Source of the DNA: Ulota crispa
Taxonomy: Eukaryota; Streptophyta; Bryopsida; Orthotrichales; Orthotrichaceae
Length of the DNA stretch: 64,000 bases
Reading direction: 5' to 3'
Assembly (NCBI GenBank): GCA_963920765.1
Contig: OY987250.1
Location: 1,364,001-1,428,000 of the forward strand
Shown here piece by piece: positions 36,330-47,148 of the stretch. The notes below the pieces were generated by a model, which was not told where the DNA came from, did no database searches, and worked only from the letters and a program-made list of their open reading frames with translations. Every line of letters starts with the position of its first letter. Position 1 is the first letter of the stretch. The position numbers were made by a program, and so were the translations under genes.

Positions 36330-38576
36330 TCAACGACGTTGTTCATCAGCAGCTACAGATGCAGCAAATACGACCAACACACCAGACAGTGCAGCAATGG
36401 CAGTAAACCGGGCCACAAAGCTATAATCTGCAGGATTCCCAGCTGGAACCATCCAGTCCAGCACTCTCGGAAAAGTTTCAAGCTCTGTGACATTTTCTAA
36501 AGAAACCTGTTTCCATTCGTCGGTGCCAGGAACAGCGGTACCGTCTTCTCCAACATCTTGGCAAGACACCAGCATGTATGGCATGAGGATGTGCACCACG
36601 CTGTGACTGTCAACAGATAGAGGCTGCACGCACACAATCACAGTCAATCAGTACACACACACTCACCGGGAAAATGTAAAGCTAAACAATCTGAGTTGGA
36701 CAGCAAAGCTCCTGTCCTTGAGCATGCAAGGTGAGTACTCTGAAACAACCTTCTCAAATGCGCTAAGTTACAGGGCTCGAAGAAAAGTAGAATTAGGGTT
36801 TGGTTTTATGATGGATAATACATCACTTTAAGCGAGTTTGATTTGCCACCTCGGAAACGTAATTTGTGTCATTGTCACTTTTGAGAAAATGGAAGAACCA
36901 CACTGATGTATTCTCAGAAGGAAAGAAGACATGAACTACCTCTAGAATACCAGAGAATATCAGTATGTGTGCCATTGAAGACATGGAACGAGATTGAGTT
37001 ACCGGATAGCGAGCATGCAAAGGAAGGGCCACTCCAGCCTGCAGTAAAGATGATGAACCATTATTTCCATCGCTCGCAACCTTGTGTAAAGTCACACAGA
37101 CATCCACAGTCGACTGCGTAGATAGAAAGGCAGGTTGTTCAAGGTTTACATCCCCATGAATCCAAGCCTTCTCAAACCCTGTTTACAAAAAAAAAGGTCA
37201 AAGAGGTCACCACAATGTTCATCGTACGAACTTTTGCAATCCTCATGAAGCAGTAATGGGCAATAAATGGAAGCATGCAGAAGTCAAACAGGTGAGAGCT
37301 GACAGACCAAAAGAATAAAACAACGAAGTCACACACACTCTAACGTACCTGAAAGAATAGAAAATACTGGCACAACGGAAGTTAAAGAAGCTGAAATGAC
37401 AATATCATGGTACTCATAGATGAAATGAAACCCCTGGCAGGGGATACCTCCACGTCGTTGAATGCCTTGCAGCTCAAATTGATCAGCAAATATCCCACTG
37501 GGAAGCCTTTCAACCAGCCTCAATTGGCAAGTTTTGGACACTCTCTGAACTGCTGCAGAGGACGCTGATAAGGTCACAACAGATGTTAAAGTACGGTGAG
37601 CACCACTCCCCACAAGCTTTCTCTTGAGATCTTGCAGAACCCAAAGTGCTTGAACACCAGTTCTCGACGTTGTGCGGGTTGCAAGATCTTTTGATTCCAG
37701 ATTTACTCGGAGCTGAGAATTGCTGCCATGTAGGCATTTCTAAGTTAGCCAAGACTTGAAACATAGTGTGAAGCTCAAAGTCCCAATTCTAAGCTCTCTA
37801 CCAATCAGGTTGAATCTCAGTTAGACTTGGGATGTTGGACGCATGTCCAACACTCAACAAAATAAAGAAATCCAACATCAGATGTCTACCATGAGGTCGG
37901 ATACGCCAAACTTATCTAAGACAGACAAATCTAATGGCTGCATTTGAGGACATATATAAATAAAGTGAGTGAATTAGAAAAACGAAATGGGGTTTACTTA
38001 CTCAATGGAATTAGCCGCCTGGATTGCATTGTAATTTCCGCCTGCACCAGCTATAGTTTCCTTGCCAGCAACTGCGACAAAGCAAGCACAAACCAGTTAT
38101 GGATTCATAGCCACCTCTGCTTTTATGAGGAGCGTATGTGGCAGACCCTCATCTGATTGGCATTCAATGAACATAATCCATACGTCACTTCTTTATAGTT
38201 GTTGGTATTTTCAACAATGATTATAGTAAATATTGAATGTTGCACACTATGTGCTACGACTCCTTGTGAGCATATGTAACTATCTAGTAACTCACTGCAA
38301 CATGTACATCCTACAAGTCGCAGCGCACAGCATGCAATACTCCATTGATTACCAGAGATAGAGAGTTCATGCTCAGATCCAAGTTGTGGCACACAGTGAG
38401 AAAATCAGCCATTCTGAAGCAAGAGAACTAAACCCTAAATTTTGCACAAGGTGTTGTTAAGGTCGAACAACATTTCAATCAGTACTGTAGTGTTGTACGG
38501 TTCTTTTTCTTGGCCCAATCCATTCAAGAACCGGCAAATGAAAACTCCCATCTTGGCTTCAAAATGCTCTTAAGGC

Positions 38577-38618
<42 letters not shown>

Positions 38619-39295
38619 CAAGCCACTACACTACACTACACGAAGCTCTATCCTTGAAAGATTGGTTTCCTTTTCAGGTAAAATCTGTCAATACAAAAGC
38701 TTCTTGTCCTTTGATTCGATCCAAAGTACGATGTAACCAACGAAATCAAAAAGGGGGAATCTTCTACAAAATTGATCAAGAATACCTATGGTTATCACAA
38801 ATACACTAAGGTCGTGTATATTACTCCTGCTTGATACGACCGAGGGAAATGGGAACATGGGCATAGAGAGAGTGGAAATTAATACAAGATTGAGGTAAAA
38901 CCCTAAAAAACCATGGCAACTTTCAGAGAGGAGAGGCTTTGCAGCCGACCTGCTCAACAACAACTCTCACCGGCTACATCACCACGAGGTACATCGTTCG
39001 GAAACGAAGAAGGCTCAGTCCGCTGCACCGTGCACGTGCTGCTATATCTGCGTCGACAGCAACGAACGAGGTTACATTCGCCGGGAGCTCCTCAAAGTGA
39101 AGAATAACTTCCAAAACCCTAATTTACAAGTTCAGTATGCAAAGCAAAGCAAAAGAGAGACTTTAAAAACTCGGAGTAGGCTGAGAGTAAGTGAGTGCAA
39201 CGCAAGTCGACCACAGTGACAGACAGACAGACTTACTGCACAAGACCTAACCACAGACCGATCAACAGGAGCACTCCAGCAGCAGAGATTGCCAT
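36330..39295 (-). CDS. PIGX: PIG-X homologue, GPI mannosyltransferase I subunit
   Basis: PIG-X is an ER membrane protein that stabilises PIG-M, which adds the first mannose to the GPI anchor. Well-supported exons: 38002-38071, 37448-37722 (LKRKLVGSGAHRTL, then ERLPSGIFADQFELQ), 37003-37177 (LQAGVALPLHARYP) and 36330-36623 (PLSVDSHSVVHILMPYML, then a C-terminal membrane helix within FVARFTAIAALSGVLVVFAA). A likely first exon at 39237-39295 encodes a signal peptide (MAISAAGVLLLIGLWLGLV) ending in a GTAAGT donor. A second exon from 39118 downward (HFEELPANVTSFVAVDADIA) is plausible, but its 3' boundary is unclear. In exon 37003-37177 the conserved text needs a one-base shift near 37140; using a later acceptor (GAGAAG, six codons in) would keep the frame open. 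Confidence 0.8.
38581..38613. repeat. AT dinucleotide microsatellite
   Basis: About sixteen AT units in a row, inside an intron or 5' part of the PIG-X locus. Confidence 0.95.
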
Positions 39296-39579
39296 CGTCG
39301 TCATCGTCGTCTACCCACCGCACGTACGACTGCAACGCATGCTAGCTCCTAATTCCTCCTCATCATCCTCAGAGATCGAGCTTACGAAAGAAATACCAGT
39401 TGACGAAATGATCGATCGGCCGATCGCTTGGTTGCTTGAAATTGTTAGTATAGTACCACAGCTAGCTTCTGAAAACAGATTGTGGCACATACAAACAAAT
39501 ATATATCTGGTAAGCTTAAGTTAACTTAGCTTAGTAGAAGAAAAAACCAGAGTGAGTGCAGTGCAGTGCAATCCACATA

Positions 39580-39981
39580 AGGTAGGCGCACCCATAAGCG
39601 TGGAAATAAGGGTTTTGGATTTTGGAGTAGGTCAAACAATTGACTAACTTTGAAAAAAATATGGTAAGCTAGGAAATGGAAACTAAAAATATTGGCATCA
39701 ATTTCAAGGTTCTATTTGCAAGCATTTGTTCACAAAGATTTTTCAAAGTCCAAAATCATTGAAATTGTAAGAATCATGTGTAAGAGATGCTAATCACAAG
39801 GTTTGTTGGTTCTTAAATAGTGAGATGGGTACTCAAAACCTCATGCTAGTCACCCACAACCATTACTTCATCACCCATAACCATCACTCAGCCACCCACA
39901 TCTACTTGTTTTTTTATTGATTAGCCCTACCACTGTCAGGTGACGGGCATGGGGACGCAACGCTTATGGATGCTACTACCT
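39580..39981. mobile_element. AGGT/TA element
   Basis: The left end AGGTAGGCGCACCCATAAGC and the right end, reading AGGTAGTAGCATCCATAAGC on the other strand, are flanked by TA. It is 402 bp and shares terminal sequence with 42355-42668 but has a different interior. Confidence 0.8.
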
Positions 39982-40007
39982 TATTTTGTTTGTACGTGCT
40001 TGGAATA

Positions 40008-40251
40008 AGGTCAGAGGCTCTAATTGCATTATGGCTCTCATTGCCTTCGGCTTTAGGAACAAGAGTCATTTTAGATGAAATATCTATGACTGTCATTGAT
40101 GAGTTAGGTAAGCTTAGCAATTTGCTAAGCTTACCTAACTCATCAATGACAGTCATAGATATTTCATCTAAAATGACTCTTGTTCCTAAAGCCGAAGGCA
40201 ATGAGAGCCATAACACAATTAGAGCCATAACGCAATTAGAGCCTCTGACCT
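40008..40251. mobile_element. Near-perfect 244-bp palindrome with AGGT ends and TA target
   Basis: The arms 40008-40120 and 40122-40251 are almost exact reverse complements around a single central base at 40121. The only sizeable difference is an 18-base insertion in the right arm near 40217-40234. The ends are AGGTCAGAGGCTC and complement, with TA on both flanks. It starts 27 bases after the end of the preceding element. The near-identical frames on the two strands are a consequence of the palindrome and not genes. Confidence 0.88.
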
Positions 40252-41737
40252 TACATGAACAATGCTGCAAAAAATGACGGACAACCTCAATGTATGGAAA
40301 AGCTCCAGTGAAAAGCTCAAAATACTAAGTTAACCCTTAAACGTTGTAGCGACATTTTTGTGGCTTCTAGATGATTGACAATTGTTGTAGACAGTGGAAT
40401 AATACTATTTTTCATCTGAGATTCCGTTGGGATATAGTTAATGCAATTTAGAACATGTAGATGAATAGTTTTTGCATGCACAATGTTCACAAGAGGTCCC
40501 ACTTGCCAATTGAGTAGTAAAGATGCACCACCGTGTAGTGTATTTGAAGTTTTGAGGATCTTTTTACCAACACTCAATATAAGTTACTAAAACAATGTGT
40601 ATTGAGTTTGAGCATAACTAGTAATAGAAAGTTTACCAAATCTAGTTTTCTCTGGTACTTTGAGTTCTTGAAAAAAGTTAAGTTTTGAAATTTTTATTCC
40701 TATCATAAGTTGAACACCTATTACCATGGGATGGTTACTTTTTCTAATTTTAGTAACATGAGAAAAAAAAATTGGGTTGATCTTCATTGTGATTCACATC
40801 CATGGTAAATAAATTGGCATAATAGAATACATTTTGTAATTGATATGAATTTCTTTAGCATTCATTTCAAAAACATACAATAATTTCAAATTCTCACCAA
40901 AATTTACAAATGTTTTTATACATGTAATATGCACATACCTTCTTCTATTAAAATTTGGAAGATTGAATTTTGGTGTTTATTATGTTGCCAAAGTAACTTC
41001 TAAAAAATAATTGTAATTCCACATAAAATCCATGGTTGTAGGCTTGTCCTTTAAGGGTTAAGTTATCATAAGATAGGGAGCAGCAAAGCAAAGCCAAGAG
41101 CATCTATAAGGGATTGGAAATCTACAAGGGATTGGAAACCTCTGCCTCGGGTCAAGAGTGTCTCATGCCCTATTCTCATTGACACGTTCAAGGACTGATC
41201 TGTCTGTAGTGAACATTGATGACTTTTTAGAAATCTCATTCTTATTGTCAGTAAGGGTATGTTTCCACTTGATGTTAGGAGGGGTATTAACAATATGAAT
41301 GTATTCTAAAGGTTTGTTCAAATGCATCTAATTTTCCTTTGCTAATACCCCTCTTAGGATCAATTGTGAACATACCTTAAGCTTAAACATTAAAGGAATA
41401 AATCTGAAAAATAAACTATAAAGAAAACTAAAAGCACAAAAAAGTTTTAGATACCCAGCACTTTAGAATGTCCCACTCAATTACTCCCTTCTTTTGAGGT
41501 CATATGGCATCATCCCATTGGCGGCTAGAAATGGAGGAATGTGTCATCTAAGAGAACGTCTTTCACTGACGCAGTCTCTTAGATGTTTGAGGGATGTATC
41601 CTGTGATCATTTTTGTAGACCCACGTTAAGGAAGATGACAAAATATCCCTCACCAAAACACGTTTGAGTGTCTAGTGAGAACAAGCCTTCAACCTTCAAG
41701 AGAGTGAAGCACAATCTTCTCCCAGGGTTGCAAAGTA
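40252..41737. other. Intergenic, no gene seen
   Basis: AT-rich; the short minus-strand frames show no family features. Confidence 0.45.
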
Positions 41738-42682
41738 AGGTAGGAGGCTTATAAATGGACCATGTAAGTTAAGCAAAAGTGCACTTCTGTGGAAAAATCA
41801 ATTAGGGCAGGTTGGTAAAATGGGAATATTTTTGGTAGAAAGCCAAAGAAGAGACAATTCTGTGGTCATTTAATTTGAATTTTTTTGAGTTAGTATGAAT
41901 TAATTACAATTTATCAAAGCAAAAGGTGCATAGGTAGCTATTCTTGGTCATAGGTGGTAGCATTCATGATGTAAAGGCGGCTTGTAAATGGAGCACATGA
42001 GTCCTAGAAGCAACCACTACAAAGCCAAGAATGCTCCAATAAGGCTCTTAAAGCATGCAAGCACCCATTCTATTTTCTAATATTCAAATCATGATTGAGA
42101 ATAAGTTTTCCTTAATTTTAGTATGACATATATCTATATTTTACTAAAAGACAAATTTGAACACAATTATGACCCATAAGCACACACAACGGTGGCTAAT
42201 CGTGGCTCATGTCACTCTCTTCCTAAAACAATGCATATACAAGTACAATTTCTAAACATAAAAAAATGTCACCCATTTAAAAACCTCTGGGCAATGTTTT
42301 TGTGACCCTACATGGTTTGTTCAGAGTGCCTGTTCCGACCGAAGTTCCAAATTAAGGTAGGAGCACCCATAAGCGTCAGTGTCCCCATAATTGCCACCTC
42401 TAAAATCTTGAAAAATTTGTGGAAATGAATAGATGTAATGACAAGAATACACAACATGTAAACATGAAATCTTAAAAGTGGTTATGGGTGTAATGGCAAT
42501 TTGCTCTTTAAAAATTCACAACTTATTTTCATAGTATCCAAATAATACATTCAAAAGTGCAAACTCATTTTTTTTCTGTTCCTAATAGAATTCTATAACT
42601 TGCTAGTTGTTTATTAATAATCTTCATGTTCAAAACCCTGAGTTTGACGTTTATGGGTGCTCCTACCTTACCCCTCCTACCT
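41738..42682. mobile_element. Possible outer AGGT/TA element containing a nested copy
   Basis: The left end AGGTAGGAGGCTTATAAATG after TA pairs with a right end CCCCTCCTACCT before TA at 42683-42684. Without the nested 42355-42668 element it would be about 630 bp. Only ~10 terminal bases pair convincingly, so this is tentative. Confidence 0.4.
42355..42668. mobile_element. AGGT/TA element, best-preserved GGAGCACCC subfamily copy
   Basis: The left end AGGTAGGAGCACCCATAAGC and the right end TTATGGGTGCTCCTACCT pair over ~23 bases with one mismatch, with TA on both sides. The 314-bp interior aligns with 8582-8939. Confidence 0.85.
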
Positions 42683-45404
42683 TAGTGGGACGACACGCAC
42701 CCTAGAATGCATGTAGTACAGGAATTTTTTGAGATAGATTCATGCACGCGCGCGTAGTCATTTGTAATATCAGCTCTTTTAATAGTAAATTTCATCCAGC
42801 TATTGGCAAAATCTATGTTTTTTTTTTATAAAGAAGTTGGGCTTTTCATCCAAATGTTTGCCCAATTTTTTCTTGTGTTAATATCGCTAGTGCTGGTAGT
42901 GTCAAAATGAGGTAAGCTTCTGGTAAAAATTGGCAAAAAATTAGCTGGGATTGTTTCATATAGTACACATAACATTCAGCAGCCCGAAGAGAGGCTGCCT
43001 TTCCTTCTGTTCAGATATCATCCATGAACTTCATCATGACAAAAAATAAAAAGTAAAAAAGTTTTTTTTTTTTTTTTTTTTTTTTTTTCTGACATGTTTG
43101 ACCTCCACATTGATGTATGTGCACTAAACTGAGCCCCTCTTTCATAAACTCTTAACAAATTTAACCAAGTGTCCTCTTAACTACTAATGAGTGTGAAATA
43201 TTCCACACTCTTCAATTGAAGGGAGGGCAGGCCTATTGAGTGCTACTGAATGTTATGCACTGCAGTTTAAACCAATAACAAGTTGGCAATGGCGTCAATG
43301 CCCGGCTTCAACGGCTTAAGCCCTCAATAGTTGCAGAATCCATTGAGGTTATCGGATTTTATTTACCCAAACTGTAATTACTTTAAAACCGTTACCCAAA
43401 TTGTAATTTCTTTCATTTTTATTACTCATTTTGTAATTTCCCCTAACTGAATTGGAAAGGCAATTAAAAAAACAAGCAAAATAAACTACTGTGGACACTC
43501 TGTATTGGTTGGATGGAGTAAATGGGGCTAGATGAAATGCCCAATTAGGCCAAGTTACACCTATTTAACTATATAAACTAATACAATTTACTGCATGCAA
43601 TCCTTTTACCACAATCCTTTTACTGCATAGGTATATAAACTTGCAAGGGTAAAACTTGCTTGAATAAAAAGTTGCATGGATAAAAATCTATGTATGCTAG
43701 AACCTGCGGGAGAAAAAAATGTATGTGTAGAAAAATGTGTGGGTAAATAATAAAAAATGTAACAAAAATACATGGGTAAAAAACAAAAATATACTAAATA
43801 ATTGCGTGAATAATTCCTACGCGGGTAAAAAAATTGTGCAGATAAAAAATGAATTTTTTTAGGCATGATCAAAAAACATTGACACCCCTTTTACTACATG
43901 GGTAAAAAACTCTATGGATAGGGTAAAGTTTGAAATTAGAATGCACAAATAAAAAAATAAGAGTTATTTTCTTGCAGGGGAATTTTTTGTGTAATTGGGC
44001 GCCTCCCGTCGAACCAATGGGTGTCTATACTAGTTCTGTATAAAAGGAAACAGATGGAATCTGGCTGAGGGATGAAGCAAAGTATCCCCCCCTTCAGGCA
44101 TGACTCAAACTTGGCCAGAGGCAGCCCATTTCCTCAAATTCGTCCAGCCAAAATCTCCATTTTTATTTATCCTTGGCTTGCAGCATTTGCTATTCATTCC
44201 AGTTACAGTAAGTTATGAATCTGAGCATTCATAATTAACTTGGTTGACTTTTCAAATTGTTTTAACATATCATATTCACTTTTCATAACAATACATCAAA
44301 GGAGATAACTTAGAACGCAACAAAGTTTAGCGTGATTGTGACAAGATTGATTTTGATCGAGCAACAACGTTAATATTTATTGTGGCAATATCAATATTTA
44401 ACTATTAAAATCTGTACTAAAAGTAAATCATGGTTGTTCATAGAGCAATTTTGATCCCATGTTCATTCATATACCAAATTTTCTCTTCATCTTTGAAAAA
44501 TTTAAGAGAAACTTGCATGGGCAAGATTCTTTTCAACTAATTTTGGCACAATGGAGGCCTCTTGAGATAAATGACCTCCCAAAACGATTTAGAGGATAGT
44601 TCGTATCTATGATTTATTTTTTGGTATTTTGCTTTCACCTCCTTCAAGTGGACATCAACTCTAGCTTTTTGCAAGAATCAATTGCCTACCATTACACTTA
44701 CTACAGTTTCTCCTCAAACTTTGGGATGCACATAATGTTATTTACTTACGAAGATGGGATGTCTTTAGAATTTAGCTTACTCACATAGTATCTTGTGTGA
44801 AATTTATAGTAAAAAAGAAGAACTTCAATTATATTGGGCAAGCGTGAATGAAGATTCTCATTGTTCAAGACCCCCACACCATATTTCACAAGACAAGGGG
44901 TAATCAAGGCAATCTCAACTCGCTTGCCTCTACTTGCTAATGTTTTGAGGAATGACAATTGGAACAATAAGGGATTCCAAACCTTGGGGAAAAACATAAA
45001 AATCTCAAGGCAATTTTGTAAAATATAAACACAAATTTCTTCACACAAAACCATATTTTGCCATAAAAAAACCAAAATACTTTGTGCACCTAATTAAGTG
45101 CACAAAAAAAACAAGCGCAAACTCTCTCTTGCCCAAAAAGACAAGGTAATCAACAAAAAGGCAACCTTGAAACCACCAATTTTCTCTAGCAACAAGGGCC
45201 AACAAAGGCCACAGAGAAAAAAAAAAAACTAACTTAGAGGCTCTTTACACAGGAAGTGAGAAGCTATGGCAAGCAAAATTTTAGCCAATGAAAACTACAA
45301 TAATTGAGAACTATTGTGTTTATTGGCTGAAATTTTGCCCTCCATGGCTTCTCACTTCTAGTGTAAAGAGGGCCTTAGAAATCAAACCGAGCTTCAAAAC
45401 CCCC
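42683..45404. other. Intergenic, no gene seen
   Basis: A 27-T homopolymer lies at 43062-43088. The remainder is AT-rich with repeated GGGTAAAAAA-like words at 43640-43920 and no recognisable exon. Confidence 0.45.
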
Positions 45405-46080
45405 CTATCAAGGTTTTTTTTCTTGGCAAGTTTTTGCCTAAACTTTACTTGCCATTGACATTGGCTCCCAATACACTAAGAAATTTTAGGGAAAAAGTGG
45501 ATAAAATTGCCAAATCCCTCCTTTTGCAAACACTAGGTTTGCTAGTTTTTGGATAAAATAGCCTACATTAGTAAACTTATTTGATGCTTGTGTACACCTT
45601 GTTCATTCTTTCCAATTATATAAGGTAGTATGCTTTGAAATTGTCACAAGGGCTTATTTGCTTTTTTTGTTGGCTTTTCAAGACATGAAGTTGTTTTGTC
45701 TTTTTTTTAAACAAAGAGAAATGGATGCTAAATGTAACTCAATTTTTTTCATATTTTTTGAAGCATTGTTGTATTGTTGATGAATTTTCAAAGTTTTTTG
45801 TAGTAGATACCTATTTGTGACTCTAGGTCTCCCACAAACTGTCTCCTTGCAACTTGTGAAGAGATCAAGTGAATAGAGGAGTATGATTGGCTCTTGCAAT
45901 AAAATACATAGTTTCTTCTATGACTTGAAAGGGCCCATTCAAGTACCACTTCATATTCATTCATGACCTACCTATGGAATGCTTTAAATTTGAGGGCTGC
46001 AATTAGAGCATACTTCCTAAGGTAATTTTTCCTAGCCTACATGGAGTCCAAGGTGCAAGTTGCTCTACCTTGGCAAAAAC
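45405..46080 (+). repeat. Dispersed ~280-bp repeat, split by a later insertion
   Basis: The parts 45405-45620 and 46019-46080 together align with 21720-22010. The intervening bases are the AGGT/TA element at 45623-46018. The order of events is therefore readable: this repeat was here first. Confidence 0.7.
45623..46018 (-). mobile_element. AGGT/TA element, 400-bp subfamily, copy 2 (inverted)
   Basis: It aligns as the reverse complement of 9636-10032 and 60513-60917. The left end is AGGTAGTATGCTTTG and the right end reads AGGAAGTATGCTCTAATTG on the other strand. Confidence 0.8.
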
Positions 46081-46107
46081 AAAAAAAAAGAAAATCCTTG
46101 CCTTGTA

Positions 46108-46612
46108 AGGTAGAAGCACCTTATATGGACACCATTCCTTCTTGGACACCTAGAATTCCTCCCAAAGCAAACCTAGCTGCATGCAAATCAAATTATAGTT
46201 GTATGCAAATCAAATCATTGTTGTATGCAAATCAAGCCATTGTTGTATGCAAATCAAACCCTTGTTGCACGCAAATGTGACAAGTGTTGTTCCATATTCA
46301 AGTCGCACTATCCATTTTAAACATCAAAGTGATTTTAAATTTTCTTAAATTCTCAGGCTAGTCATTCATTTGGTTTTCTCCAAATTTGTTGTCCCAAGAT
46401 TCCATGACCAAATTACAATAAATCTAGCAGCCACAATAGATGTATCTACAACCTTGTCTTCAAAAATTCATAATTTATTCATAAAACTGCAAGAGGACAA
46501 TTTTCTGCCCGTCTGTGCCCATTTACTAACCCCAGTTTGATTTCAAAATCTCAGCGCTCCCTCCCCTCTTGAATTGATTTCACAAAAGCGTCCATATTAG
46601 GTACTTCTACCT
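46108..46612. mobile_element. AGGT/TA element upstream of the P450, with internal 27-bp repeats
   Basis: The left end AGGTAGAAGCACCTTATATG and the right end, reading AGGTAGAAGTACCTAATATG on the other strand, are flanked by TA. Within it, at about 46181-46277, a 27-bp unit containing ATGCAAATCAA is repeated about four times. It ends ~540 bases before the P450 start codon. Confidence 0.8.
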
Positions 46613-47148
46613 TAATGATTTTTCCTCTTGTACTCGAGTGTGGGGAAAAAGAACATCTTGACCAGTAAAATAATATTTCTAAATGCCGAAAAAAGGCCAA
46701 TGGAATTGAATGGAAACACCGGTGGGGGGTCAGTGGATAAAACAGGACGGACACAAAGCATAATTGGAGTCGCGGCCAACAAACTGAAAGTCACTGTTGC
46801 TTGTCAACATGAAACTGGCCAAATGTGCAGGCGGGAGCTTTGACCGCATCGCGGTGTCTGGTGCTCGCTCATCCTCATCGCTTGATTGCTGCCACCATCG
46901 TCGTCCTGCCGGCTGCCGCGCCTATCTCTCCACAACTAAGTTACTTTCGCAAGGCATCCCAATGCCAATGGGCCCCAATTCCATTCACATGCATATGGCG
47001 CCTCTCAGCTTTCTACCTCACACGCTTCCCAAGGATCCATCACCTTCAATGCGCGCTACTCCATCACGTCTCCTTCAAGAGATTCCACCATTTCAAGCAC
47101 ACACGAGAGCAGATTTCAAGCCCAAGAGAGCAGGCATTGTCTTCAGCA

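Noticed and set aside
39914-40277. Overlapping 118- and 103-codon frames on opposite strands with nearly the same protein
   Set aside because: They are the two strands of the 244-bp palindrome, not genes.
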